Notes: generated by a model from the sequence alone, not told the origin. Counted from the first letter of the stretch, positions 1 to 4,453 are shown. The stretch is 5,271 bases of DNA from Bacillota bacterium (GCA_023397675.1 JAEWTV010000022.1:1-5271); one strand, 5' to 3'. Numbers and translations are program-made.

Positions 1-28
1 GAAGCGCAATACCAATTTTTTCACTCAT
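1..28 (-). CDS. Start of an unidentified leftward gene (partial)
   Basis: An ATG at 28-26 opens a leftward frame reading MSEKIGIAL before the window ends. The frame is closed upstream by a TAA at 58-56, and ATG is the only conventional start in it. No convincing ribosome site lies just upstream, which lowers confidence. A small inverted repeat (CGGT-AAAAA-ACCG on the plus strand, 35-47) sits where one would expect it. A promoter-like element and a possible LexA box lie 45-95 bases upstream in the same orientation, which supports a real transcription unit here. Nine residues are too few to name a family. The next codon begins with C, so a glycine-rich patatin-type continuation is excluded. Confidence 0.35.
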
Positions 29-71
29 ATTCGACGGTAAAAAACCGCTACTGCCTTATTTTGCAGCATTT

Positions 72-83
72 GAACGTTCGTTT
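72..83 (-). promoter_or_regulatory. Possible LexA/SOS box
   Basis: The plus strand reads GAAC-GTTC-GTTT, which fits the Firmicutes LexA pattern GAAC-N4-GTTY. It lies just downstream of a leftward -10-like element (98-93), so it would cover the first transcribed bases of the gene starting at 28, a usual place for a repressor. The inner four bases depart from the purine/pyrimidine preference of the Bacillus consensus at one position. Inferred from motif and position only. Confidence 0.35.
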
Positions 84-92
84 TCTATATAT

Positions 93-123
93 ATTATATG
101 TAATTACAATTAGTAAGTTACAA
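93..123 (-). promoter_or_regulatory. Possible leftward promoter upstream of the left-edge gene
   Basis: On the minus strand TTGTAA (123-118) and a perfect TATAAT (98-93) are 19 bases apart, slightly wider than ideal. The short palindrome TGTAATTACA (99-108) lies in the spacer. This would drive the gene starting at 28. The very AT-rich setting makes chance TATAAT matches common. Confidence 0.3.
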
Positions 124-131
124 AAAAACGA

Positions 132-145
132 ACATTATATAATGT
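132..145. promoter_or_regulatory. Perfect 14-bp palindrome, operator-like
   Basis: ACATTATATAATGT is its own reverse complement. It lies just upstream of the possible promoter at 93-123. It could be a dimeric regulator site, but no known operator is recognised and the composition is AT-only except for the outer C and G. The rest of the spacer 146-244 shows no gene. Confidence 0.2.
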
Positions 146-244
146 AATTGAAGCCACTATTTACTATGTTTTAATGGCTTGTTTAATGTGCTCATAAATT
201 TACATAAAGTTTTTGGAAAGTTTAAGATTTTGTACAATAAAGCT

Positions 245-269
245 TAAAACCTTTAAAAATAAGGTTTTA
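245..269 (-). terminator. Hairpin downstream of the DUF6873 gene, weak terminator candidate
   Basis: A perfect 9-bp inverted repeat (TAAAACCTT / AAGGTTTTA) with a 7-base loop lies about 60 bases past the stop of the leftward gene at 328-1083. On the minus strand the stem is followed by AAGCTTTATTG, a poor U-tract, and the stem is AT-rich. It is the best terminator candidate for that gene, but a weak one. Confidence 0.35.
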
Positions 270-327
270 TGAGATGTGCCGAGTATAAAAACTATTGGGT
301 GATTGACTTTTTGGTACAAGCATAAGT

Positions 328-1083
328 TCATTTGGTTAAAAGAGGGATAATTGAACCTATATCTATAACAGTATCATGTGTAAGAGAAATTGGCGTAATT
401 CCCCTTTTATCAAGAAATTCCGCTATTTGTTTGCAGCATTTGAGATTTTCAAACTTGCCGTTTAATGCCCAAAGCTTAGGCCCTATAAGGCCTGTCGCCC
501 CTCCTATGAAACCTCTGTTCAAACCTGGAAGTTCAATATTTTCATTCTGGTCTATAAGTAATACATCAAGGCCCTTTTTTTCGGCCGCCTGAGCTATTCC
601 CTTATCTGCGGTTATTATACTTTTTTCATCAACAATCGAAATTAAACACTTTGAATAGCCCTGTTTGACGTCTATCCTGGTAAGGGCGTGCTGTTCAAAG
701 GTATTCAGCAAAGCAGTGTCGGTGTGCTTAAAATTGTGTATAACAAAATTGCCGACCCTGGCAGCGTTATATGGAATGTCCAGCGGGTAATCCGATGCCA
801 GAACACAACTGCCTTTAATAAGATTAAAGCCCAAATTCGAAAGGCTTTCCAGAATTGTAACATCAATACCTGGAGCGCAAATTGCCAAATTCACCCCAAC
901 ATGGTAAAATACTACATCCGGATGACAGGATATTGCCTCGTACAATGAAGGATGCCTTATTGTTTTGACAACACAAATACCCAGCCTGTTAAGGCTCATT
1001 TCCGCCTCTGCAGAAATTCGTCCGTCAGCTAAGACATGTGTCACTTCTTTATGGGGAATGTTTGGTATATCAATAAAACTCAT
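328..1083 (-). CDS. DUF6873-type GME-fold protein, function unknown
   Basis: This is a complete 251-residue soluble protein with no signal peptide or membrane segment. I recognise the layout of the clostridial family annotated as DUF6873 'GME fold', related in fold to guanidino-group-modifying enzymes such as arginine deiminases and amidinotransferases. Visible landmarks are LADGRIS near residues 18-24, CHPD at 53-56, YPLDIPYN at 99-106, NFKHTD at 117-122, KQGYSKC at 140-146, ITADKGIA at 157-164, GLNRGFIGGATG at 187-198 and a C-terminal IDIGSI. Cys146, His120 and Asp160 could be catalytic-type residues, but assigning them is inference. The start is supported by AAAGGTG four bases before the ATG. 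The gene stands alone: the neighbour on its upstream side runs the other way and the next leftward gene is about 300 bases off. No substrate can be named. Family recognition is from memory of sequence style, not a search. Confidence 0.72.
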   Translation of the reverse strand: MSFIDIPNIPHKEVTHVLADGRISAEAEMSLNRLGICVVKTIRHPSLYEAISCHPDVVFYHVGVNLAICAPGIDVTILESLSNLGFNLIKGSCVLASDYPLDIPYNAARVGNFVIHNFKHTDTALLNTFEQHALTRIDVKQGYSKCLISIVDEKSIITADKGIAQAAEKKGLDVLLIDQNENIELPGLNRGFIGGATGLIGPKLWALNGKFENLKCCKQIAEFLDKRGITPISLTHDTVIDIGSIIPLLTK

Positions 1084-1142
1084 ACGGCACCTTTATTAAT
1101 TAATTGGATTTAGCATGGTAACAACCTTAATAATCACTTCAT

Positions 1143-1148
1143 ATTATA
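1143..1148 (-). promoter_or_regulatory. Possible -10 element for the DUF6873 gene
   Basis: The minus strand reads TATAAT here, about 60 bases upstream of the ATG at 1083, within TATAGTATAAT. No good -35 lies at the right distance (TATGTT at 17 bases), so this is tentative. Confidence 0.25.
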
Positions 1149-1323
1149 CTATAGATTTACAGATAAACATAAAAGTTACTCTTTGGATACTTCAGGCTTT
1201 ACATATAAACAATAAATCCAGGTATATGCCGCAGATTAAAATTAATGCAGCATATATAACATAATTATTATCCTACATAAATAATATAATATCAGGACTA
1301 ACTGTCGGTTGCCGCGGGAATCG

Positions 1324-1364
1324 GCGGTTATTTAAATAAACCGCGCCTGTTTCTACAGGCGCGG
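1324..1364. terminator. Strong orphan hairpin in the divergent spacer, with an overlapping alternative stem
   Basis: CCGCGCCTGT (1341-1350) and ACAGGCGCGG (1355-1364) form a perfect 10-bp GC-rich stem with a TTCT loop, which stands out sharply from the AT-rich surroundings. Read leftward it is followed by TTTATTTAAATAA, a moderate U-tract. Read rightward there is no U-tract. A second stem, GCGGTT (1324-1329) with AACCGC (1339-1344), uses four of the same bases, so the two cannot form together. A third small repeat, TATCAA/TTGATA (1366-1384), follows. The hairpin lies between two divergent gene starts, where no gene ends. It may terminate a small RNA or antisense transcript, or act in a leader. 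Apart from these elements and the promoters listed, the spacer 1084-1472 shows no gene. Confidence 0.5.
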
Positions 1365-1401
1365 CTATCAATTTATCCTTGATAAAGTTTCTCGTCAAAA
1401 C

Positions 1402-1451
1402 ATATTGTTAACTTTTGTTCCATGATTTATAATATATTATATACTGTTAAC
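1402..1451 (+). promoter_or_regulatory. Two TGTTAAC direct repeats around the VOC gene promoter
   Basis: ATATTGTTAAC (1402-1412) and ATACTGTTAAC (1441-1451) match at 10 of 11 positions and start 39 bases apart. Each contains the palindrome GTTAAC. The first overlaps the -35 element and the second lies just past the expected transcription start, the geometry of a paired operator. The spacing does not fit the BirA site, and no specific regulator is recognised. Confidence 0.35.
1405..1433 (+). promoter_or_regulatory. Sigma-A-type promoter for the VOC gene
   Basis: TTGTTA (1405-1410), a 17-base spacer and a perfect TATAAT (1428-1433) lie about 40 bases upstream of the start codon at 1473. Spacing and hexamers fit a housekeeping promoter well. 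Confidence 0.6.
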
Positions 1452-1472
1452 ACCGTGTAAAGGGGGATAAAA

Positions 1473-1856
1473 ATGAAGATAGAACACATTGCAATATGGA
1501 CTGAGAATTTAGATTTATTAAAGGATTTCTATGTAAAATATTTAGAAGGTAAAAGCAATCAAAAATACAGGGAAGAAGATGGATTTGAATCATATTTTAT
1601 AACTTTTGAATCAGGTGCAAGGCTTGAACTGATGAGAAGGCCACCAATAATACCCAAGCAAAACATATATGATAATTTTTCCGGTTTTACACATCTTGCT
1701 TTTTCCGTATGCAGTCGTGAGAAGGTAGATAGTTTAACAAATCAGTTAAAATCAGATGGGTATGAAATTTTAAACAACCCTCGTGTAACGGGTGACGGAT
1801 ATTATGAAAGCAGTTTCTTTGATCCCGATGGTAATATTATTGAAATCACAGCTTAG
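1473..1856 (+). CDS. VOC-family (glyoxalase/bleomycin-resistance fold) protein
   Basis: This is a complete 127-residue cytoplasmic protein with the two beta-alpha-beta-beta-beta modules of the vicinal oxygen chelate fold. Module one starts with KIEHIAIWTENL and runs to RLELM. Module two starts with FTHLAFSV and ends with FFDPDGNIIEITA. The four classic metal positions are all filled: His5, Glu52, His74 and Glu124, the pattern of metal-binding glyoxalase I-like members. The length is typical of single-domain members. GGGGG lies six bases before the ATG, fixing the start. The gene is monocistronic, with its own promoter and terminator. Members act as lyases, isomerases, dioxygenases or drug-binding resistance proteins, so neither substrate nor true glyoxalase activity can be claimed from sequence alone. 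Confidence 0.88.
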   Translation: MKIEHIAIWTENLDLLKDFYVKYLEGKSNQKYREEDGFESYFITFESGARLELMRRPPIIPKQNIYDNFSGFTHLAFSVCSREKVDSLTNQLKSDGYEILNNPRVTGDGYYESSFFDPDGNIIEITA

Positions 1857-1864
1857 GTTGAAGT

Positions 1865-1906
1865 AAAACAAGACTTTTCTTAAAATGAGGAAAGTCTTGT
1901 TTTTTT
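1865..1906 (+). terminator. Rho-independent terminator of the VOC gene
   Basis: AAAACAAGACTTT (1865-1877) pairs with AAAGTCTTGTTTT (1891-1903), extended inward by a few mostly weaker pairs, and ends in a run of T starting nine bases past the stop codon's end region. Read leftward the stem is followed by TTTTAC, so it could also stop antisense transcription from the PC4-like gene. Confidence 0.9.
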
Positions 1907-1999
1907 ACAAAATTGAAATATATTACTGCTTAGTTTTAAGGATTCTGCGCATAATATATTTAATGTCCAATAACGCAATCATTCATGGGAGGATAAAGT

Positions 2000-2155
2000 A
2001 TGACAATGATTAACTGCTCATCAAAATGCATTCACCAGAAGGATGGAACGTGTACATTGGAAAACACCTCAATTAATACAGTATCAATGGTATCAGACTG
2101 TATTTTTTTTCAGGAAAAAAGCCCATCAGCGCAGTCTCTTGAAGAGCAGCATTAA
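2000..2155 (+). CDS. Small four-cysteine protein (51 aa)
   Basis: The frame runs from ATG at 2000 to TAA at 2153-2155. The start is set by an ideal GGGAGG (1987-1992) seven bases upstream; a second ATG two codons later is too far from it. The protein begins MTMINCSSKCIHQKDGTC and has cysteines at residues 6, 10, 18 and 34 (C-X3-C-X7-C-X15-C), then a polar tail. It resembles a family of tiny Cys-rich clostridial proteins, similar in pattern to DUF1540, that databases often carry under the implausible name 'hydroxymyristoyl-ACP dehydratase'. The four cysteines suggest zinc or another metal, which is inference. The reading frame ends two bases from the stop of the convergent PC4-like gene, with no terminator between. 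No function is claimed. Confidence 0.82.
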   Translation: MTMINCSSKCIHQKDGTCTLENTSINTVSMVSDCIFFQEKSPSAQSLEEQH

Positions 2156-2157
2156 TT

Positions 2158-2382
2158 TTATTTTATACTTTCAATAATCCCTTTTAGCTCATCCAAATGT
2201 TCAGCAGGTATTGCAACGCCTTTTTGACTTGGTTTAAAGTCATCACTTGTCCCGTCTGACCAGAAAACCCTTATATCTATATATTCCTTACCCTTTTTCT
2301 CAACTTTTTTTATCTGTATTTCTTCACGGTTATTTTTCTCAATTTTGCCGAGTAGTTCTTCCTTATCCCAAAAATCTGCCAT
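2158..2382 (-). CDS. PC4/YdbC-type single-strand nucleic-acid-binding protein (74 aa)
   Basis: This is a complete small cytoplasmic protein. After a lysine- and glutamate-rich start (residues 1-30), the core EYIDIRVFWSDGTSDDFKPS is followed by QKGVAIPAEHLDELKGIIESIK. That is the beta-sheet plus C-terminal helix pattern of the PC4/p15 transcriptional coactivator fold. Bacterial homologues such as YdbC bind single-stranded DNA as dimers and are usually about this size. GGAGG lies four bases upstream of the ATG, and a TATAAT (2412-2407) lies 25 bases upstream. The gene is alone on its strand, converges on the Cys-rich gene with a two-base gap, and has an 81-bp near-palindrome immediately behind its -10 element. 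A role in transcription or replication stress is inference from the fold. Confidence 0.82.
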   Translation of the reverse strand: MADFWDKEELLGKIEKNNREEIQIKKVEKKGKEYIDIRVFWSDGTSDDFKPSQKGVAIPAEHLDELKGIIESIK

Positions 2383-2412
2383 ATTGCCTCCGACTAGTAA
2401 TTTTACATTATA

Positions 2413-2493
2413 TAAGTTGAATTAAATATTTAATATGCATCATGTCCTTAATACCGGCCATGATGGTATGATAAATGATTTTAATTCAACTTA
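2413..2493. repeat. 81-bp near-palindrome (MITE-like or regulatory) between divergent genes
   Basis: Perfect 14-bp inverted arms, TAAGTTGAATTAAA (2413-2426) and TTTAATTCAACTTA (2480-2493), enclose 53 bases that are themselves partly palindromic: ATTTA/TAAAT (2428-2432, 2472-2476) and CATCATG/CATGATG (2438-2444, 2459-2465). Nearly the whole element can fold into one long hairpin. Both ends read TA, as expected for a miniature element with a TA target duplication (IS630/Tc1 type). Each arm also abuts a TATAAT facing outward: minus 2412-2407 for the PC4-like gene, plus 2504-2509 for the DUF378 side. A two-way regulatory site is thus an alternative. The remaining spacer 2510-2665 shows nothing more. 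Confidence 0.6.
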
Positions 2494-2665
2494 CTTTATC
2501 CTATATAATAATATCATTGAAGAAATCATAAATACAGTATATCCAAAAACATTTTCTAGTATTTAATGAATTTTTATAGCTATTTGAGAAGTTATACATG
2601 CGCGTATTTTTAAGATATATGCGGTAATAATAATTTTAAAAAGAATGTAAAAAGGAGTTGTTGAT

Positions 2666-2884
2666 ATGAGAAGGCCTTTTGATAATATAGCGTTGACAAT
2701 TGTAATAATCGGAGCATTAAACTGGCTCCTTATAGGACTTTTCCAGTATGACCTCGTAGGTATCATATTCGGAGGTTCAACAAAGTTCCTTAGCAGGGCT
2801 GTTTATACAATAGTGGGTTTGGCAGGGTTATACACCATCAGCCTACTGTTCAGGGAGCATGAGCCGGCAGAGCACAGAGCTTAA
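2666..2884 (+). CDS. DUF378 family small membrane protein
   Basis: This is a complete 72-residue integral membrane protein. Two hydrophobic helices are visible, about residues 8-26 (beginning IALTIVIIGALNWLL) and 44-62 (RAVYTIVGLAGLYTIS), joined by a loop with YDLVGIIFGG. This GALNWLLIGLF...DLV...R.VY..VGLAGLY pattern is the DUF378 (YuzA-like) signature, and the length is normal for the family. The charged C-terminal tail is EHEPAEHRA. AAAGGAG lies eight bases before the ATG. The gene is monocistronic with its own terminator. The family's biochemical role is unknown; a membrane location is the only safe statement. Confidence 0.9.
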   Translation: MRRPFDNIALTIVIIGALNWLLIGLFQYDLVGIIFGGSTKFLSRAVYTIVGLAGLYTISLLFREHEPAEHRA

Positions 2885-2897
2885 AGTCTTAATTTAC

Positions 2898-2934
2898 AAA
2901 GGGGACGGTTCTTCTAGAACCGTCCCCTTTTTTT
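2898..2934 (+). terminator. Strong terminator after the DUF378 gene
   Basis: A perfect 15-bp stem, AAAGGGGACGGTTCT with AGAACCGTCCCCTTT, a three-base loop (TCT) and a run of T lie 13 bases past the stop codon. The GGGGACGGTTCT core resembles a motif I recall as repeated in many Firmicutes genomes, so the arm may derive from a dispersed repeat. That part is recollection, not a search. Confidence 0.93.
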
Positions 2935-3020
2935 ACACCGATTTTACAAAATAAATAAACTGCCATAACAATATTAAATTATACTGAATTTAACAATAAA
3001 GAAAGGGAGTGTTTGAAGCA

Positions 3021-3230
3021 ATGTACAATTACAAAACCTTAATATGTTCCAGCTGTAATTCGGTGATACTTAATCTTCCGATTGAAGAAATTCAAAAGCT
3101 TGATGGGCTCAGTTTTACCTGTGAGTACTGTGGTCACCGCAATCTGCTTGATAAATTTGAATTTAAAAAGAAAAAGGAAAGTGACACATTATTAAGAAGG
3201 TTAAGCTATGAAAGCTTACTTGGAATGTAA
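3021..3230 (+). CDS. Small zinc-ribbon protein with two CXXC motifs (69 aa)
   Basis: The protein starts MYNYKTLICSSCNSV and carries CSSC at residues 9-12 and CEYC at 34-37, followed by GHRN. Two CXXC knuckles about 22 residues apart are the mark of a small zinc ribbon. The C-terminal third is lysine-rich and helical (FEFKKKKESD, then LLRRLSYESLL). I place the start at the ATG at 3021: the upstream in-frame GTG at 3009 overlaps the AAAGGGAG ribosome site itself and so cannot be served by it. The spacer to 3021 is a little long (11 bases). The next gene follows after 13 bases, so the two are almost certainly cotranscribed. Nucleic-acid or protein binding is possible. The family is not recognised. 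Confidence 0.78.
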   Translation: MYNYKTLICSSCNSVILNLPIEEIQKLDGLSFTCEYCGHRNLLDKFEFKKKKESDTLLRRLSYESLLGM

Positions 3231-3243
3231 AGGAGAATATAAA

Positions 3244-3390
3244 ATGATGAGCAAAATTTCTTCAATATCAGCTTATTTGGAAAATTATGATGCAGAGTCT
3301 TTGAGAAAACAAATTGAAGAGAATTTTAAAAATATTGAGCAAAGTATCAATGAATTAAAGGAAATAAACAAAAGTTTCTTAAACCAATAA
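3244..3390 (+). CDS. Small helical, probably coiled-coil protein (48 aa)
   Basis: I choose the ATG at 3244 (MMSKISSISAYLENY) because AAAGGAGA (3229-3236), which overlaps the previous stop codon, lies eight bases upstream. A longer frame from 3208 would overlap the zinc-ribbon gene and has no ribosome site. An ATG at 3247 is equally possible. The protein is almost all helix-forming and charged, with leucines and isoleucines at regular spacing from residue 17 to the end (SLRKQIEENFKNIEQSI), consistent with a short coiled coil. There is no cysteine or signal peptide. It is the second gene of the two-gene operon with the zinc-ribbon protein, which suggests a shared role or complex. The function is unknown. 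Confidence 0.7.
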   Translation: MMSKISSISAYLENYDAESLRKQIEENFKNIEQSINELKEINKSFLNQ

Positions 3391-3423
3391 AACCTTCCAG
3401 GCTCTGGGCTTTGGAAGGTTTTT
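3389..3423. terminator. Bidirectional terminator between convergent operons
   Basis: AACCTTCCA (3391-3399) and TGGAAGGTT (3412-3420) form a 9-bp stem, extended by A/T pairs, directly after the rightward stop codon. TTTTT follows on the plus strand. On the minus strand, just past the lipoprotein stop at 3430, the stem is followed by TTTTATTGG. It can serve both the small operon and the lipoprotein gene. Confidence 0.85.
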
Positions 3424-3429
3424 CTCTGT

Positions 3430-3858
3430 TTATTCAAATATGTATTGCTCTGCAAGTCTAAACCCGCTATTCTTCTTTACCCAGTTTGGTATTTCCTCTT
3501 CAATTATAAGTGTCTTATCTGTAATACTGAATTTATAAGTTTCAGCTTGGTCTGAAGAGGTCAAAACCAATTTATTATTGTCAATTTTGTAAGTACCTTC
3601 AATAGTTGTGCTAGTTTTTATTTCAAATTTAAATTTATTGCCATCTTCTAATGTCAGAATGGGCAAAAAAGAGGATGTCACGCTATATGGCTCGCCAAAA
3701 TATCTACCAGCCTTAATTGTAACAGTCTCTTCTGTTTTTGTGATTGATACTTCTGTTGTGGTGTCGGTATTTTTATCACTTTGCTTGCTACTGCAGCCTG
3801 TCATAAGTAAAAATGCATATAGAATTATAAAAACAGATATAAGTATTTTCTTTTTCAT
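3430..3858 (-). CDS. Putative lipoprotein, beta-rich C-terminal domain (142 aa)
   Basis: A type II signal peptide is clear: positively charged MKKK, a hydrophobic stretch (residues 5-19) and the lipobox LMTGC, with Cys22 as the lipidated residue. The mature protein would be anchored to the outer face of the membrane. A Thr/Lys/Glu-rich linker (about 23-48) leads to a domain of alternating strands with GTYKIDNNKLVLT and FSITDKTLIIEE, the rhythm of small lipocalin-like or NlpE-like beta domains; that comparison is loose. I start at 3858 because the signal peptide begins there. The open frame runs 18 codons further but into the preceding gene. The ribosome site AGGAAT lies inside the decayed yebC-tail copy. 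The gene follows the HAD-like gene by 10 bases, so they are probably cotranscribed. The function is unknown. Confidence 0.82.
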   Translation of the reverse strand: MKKKILISVFIILYAFLLMTGCSSKQSDKNTDTTTEVSITKTEETVTIKAGRYFGEPYSVTSSFLPILTLEDGNKFKFEIKTSTTIEGTYKIDNNKLVLTSSDQAETYKFSITDKTLIIEEEIPNWVKKNSGFRLAEQYIFE

Positions 3859-3862
3859 TTTT

Positions 3863-3904
3863 TTATTCCTATTCCCAGTTGTGATAGATGTTCTGAATGT
3901 TGTC
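3863..3904 (-). repeat. Decayed copy of the yebC 3' end, fused to the HAD-like gene
   Basis: Read leftward, these 42 bases align without gaps to the last 42 bases of yebC (4585-4544), with 32 of 42 identical by my count. Translated, D-N-I-Q-N-I-Y-H-N-W-E-stop-E-stop matches yebC D-D-V-Q-N-V-Y-H-N-W-E-Q-E-stop. The HAD-like gene's TAG stop sits where yebC has CAG, and the yebC TAA is still present three bases beyond. Four bases later comes the lipoprotein ATG. Confidence 0.8.
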
Positions 3905-4411
3905 AATTCCAATAAACTCTTCTAAAACAATTGATTGAATTTTTTTCTTTAACCTGTTAGGCAAATGAGGATAAACCATTTCTCTTGTTTTTAGCCAGTT
4001 GACCATTGGCATCGGTAAATAAGGGTATTTATTTTTAATCCACTGGCCTATACACTTACAATCATCCTCAATAATTACATCAGGGGCTTCCTGTTTCACT
4101 AATTTTTTATACCCGGAGAACTTTTCCCTGTGCAATACTTTTCCTAATGGGAAGTTATACTTTTTCAAAACAGCGATATCTTTTTCCATATCTTTTTTAT
4201 TTCGATGAGAGCTCATGTAAATCACTTCATTTTTATTTTTACTCCAATTACTTAGTATTTCATTTGCTTTCCCGATTGGAATATAGTTTTCAAAGTCAAA
4301 AATTGTTTGATCTGATGGATCCAACACTTGATTCCCTCTTTCAATCGGAGTTTTATCTCCCCCGCTTTTATGCATTATTATTGTTCCATGCAAGTATAGT
4401 AACACCTTCAT
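3869..4411 (-). CDS. HAD-like protein with a C-terminal tail derived from yebC (180 aa)
   Basis: From the ATG at 4411 (AAGG six to seven bases upstream) the protein begins MKVLLYLHGTIIMHK. It reads like a small degenerate HAD-superfamily protein: strand 1 ends LYLHGT at residues 5-10, where active HAD enzymes have DxDGT; YMSSHRN at 65-71 resembles motif II; and PDVIIEDDC at 110-118 resembles the acidic motif IV. The nucleophile Asp is therefore absent, and phosphatase activity is doubtful. I recall a scattered prokaryotic family with the same LHGTIIMH start, whose ends read like SIVVKEFGGIDHL. Here SIVLEEFIGID (160-170) is followed by NIQNIYHNWE, which is the YebC terminus. An in-frame upstream ATG at 4498 would add 29 residues but overlaps the yebC terminator and has no ribosome site. 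The gene lies between yebC and the lipoprotein gene on the same strand and is probably cotranscribed with the latter. No function is claimed. Confidence 0.72.
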   Translation of the reverse strand: MKVLLYLHGTIIMHKSGGDKTPIERGNQVLDPSDQTIFDFENYIPIGKANEILSNWSKNKNEVIYMSSHRNKKDMEKDIAVLKKYNFPLGKVLHREKFSGYKKLVKQEAPDVIIEDDCKCIGQWIKNKYPYLPMPMVNWLKTREMVYPHLPNRLKKKIQSIVLEEFIGIDNIQNIYHNWE

Positions 4412-4453
4412 TTGGAACCTTAACCTTTCATAAAAAAATTGTGCACTCTTCAC

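Noticed and set aside
1226..1264. A 12-codon frame (MPQIKINAAYIT) in the divergent spacer
   Set aside because: It has no properly spaced ribosome site and is too short to support from one sequence.
1405..1452. BirA biotin-repressor site, suggested by TTGTTAAC and GTTAACA
   Set aside because: The half-sites are 33 bases apart instead of about 15, and no biotin gene is nearby.
1950..1958. A sporulation sigma-K/E-like -10 (CATAATATA) upstream of the Cys-rich gene
   Set aside because: No matching -35 lies at the proper distance, and the motif is easily produced by AT-rich sequence.
2563..2766. Leftward 67-codon frame over the DUF378 start
   Set aside because: It is antisense to a confident gene with a perfect family match, and it has no ribosome site.
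3009..3020. GTG start at 3009 for the zinc-ribbon gene
   Set aside because: The GTG overlaps the AAAGGGAG ribosome site, so that site can only serve the ATG at 3021.
3208..3243. An ATG at 3208 for the coiled-coil gene
   Set aside because: It overlaps the zinc-ribbon coding region and lacks a ribosome site, while a strong AAAGGAGA serves the ATG at 3244.
3859..3912. An 18-codon extension of the lipoprotein starting at 3912
   Set aside because: It lies in another frame of the HAD-like gene's end, and the extension would put residues ahead of a typical MKKK lipoprotein signal peptide.
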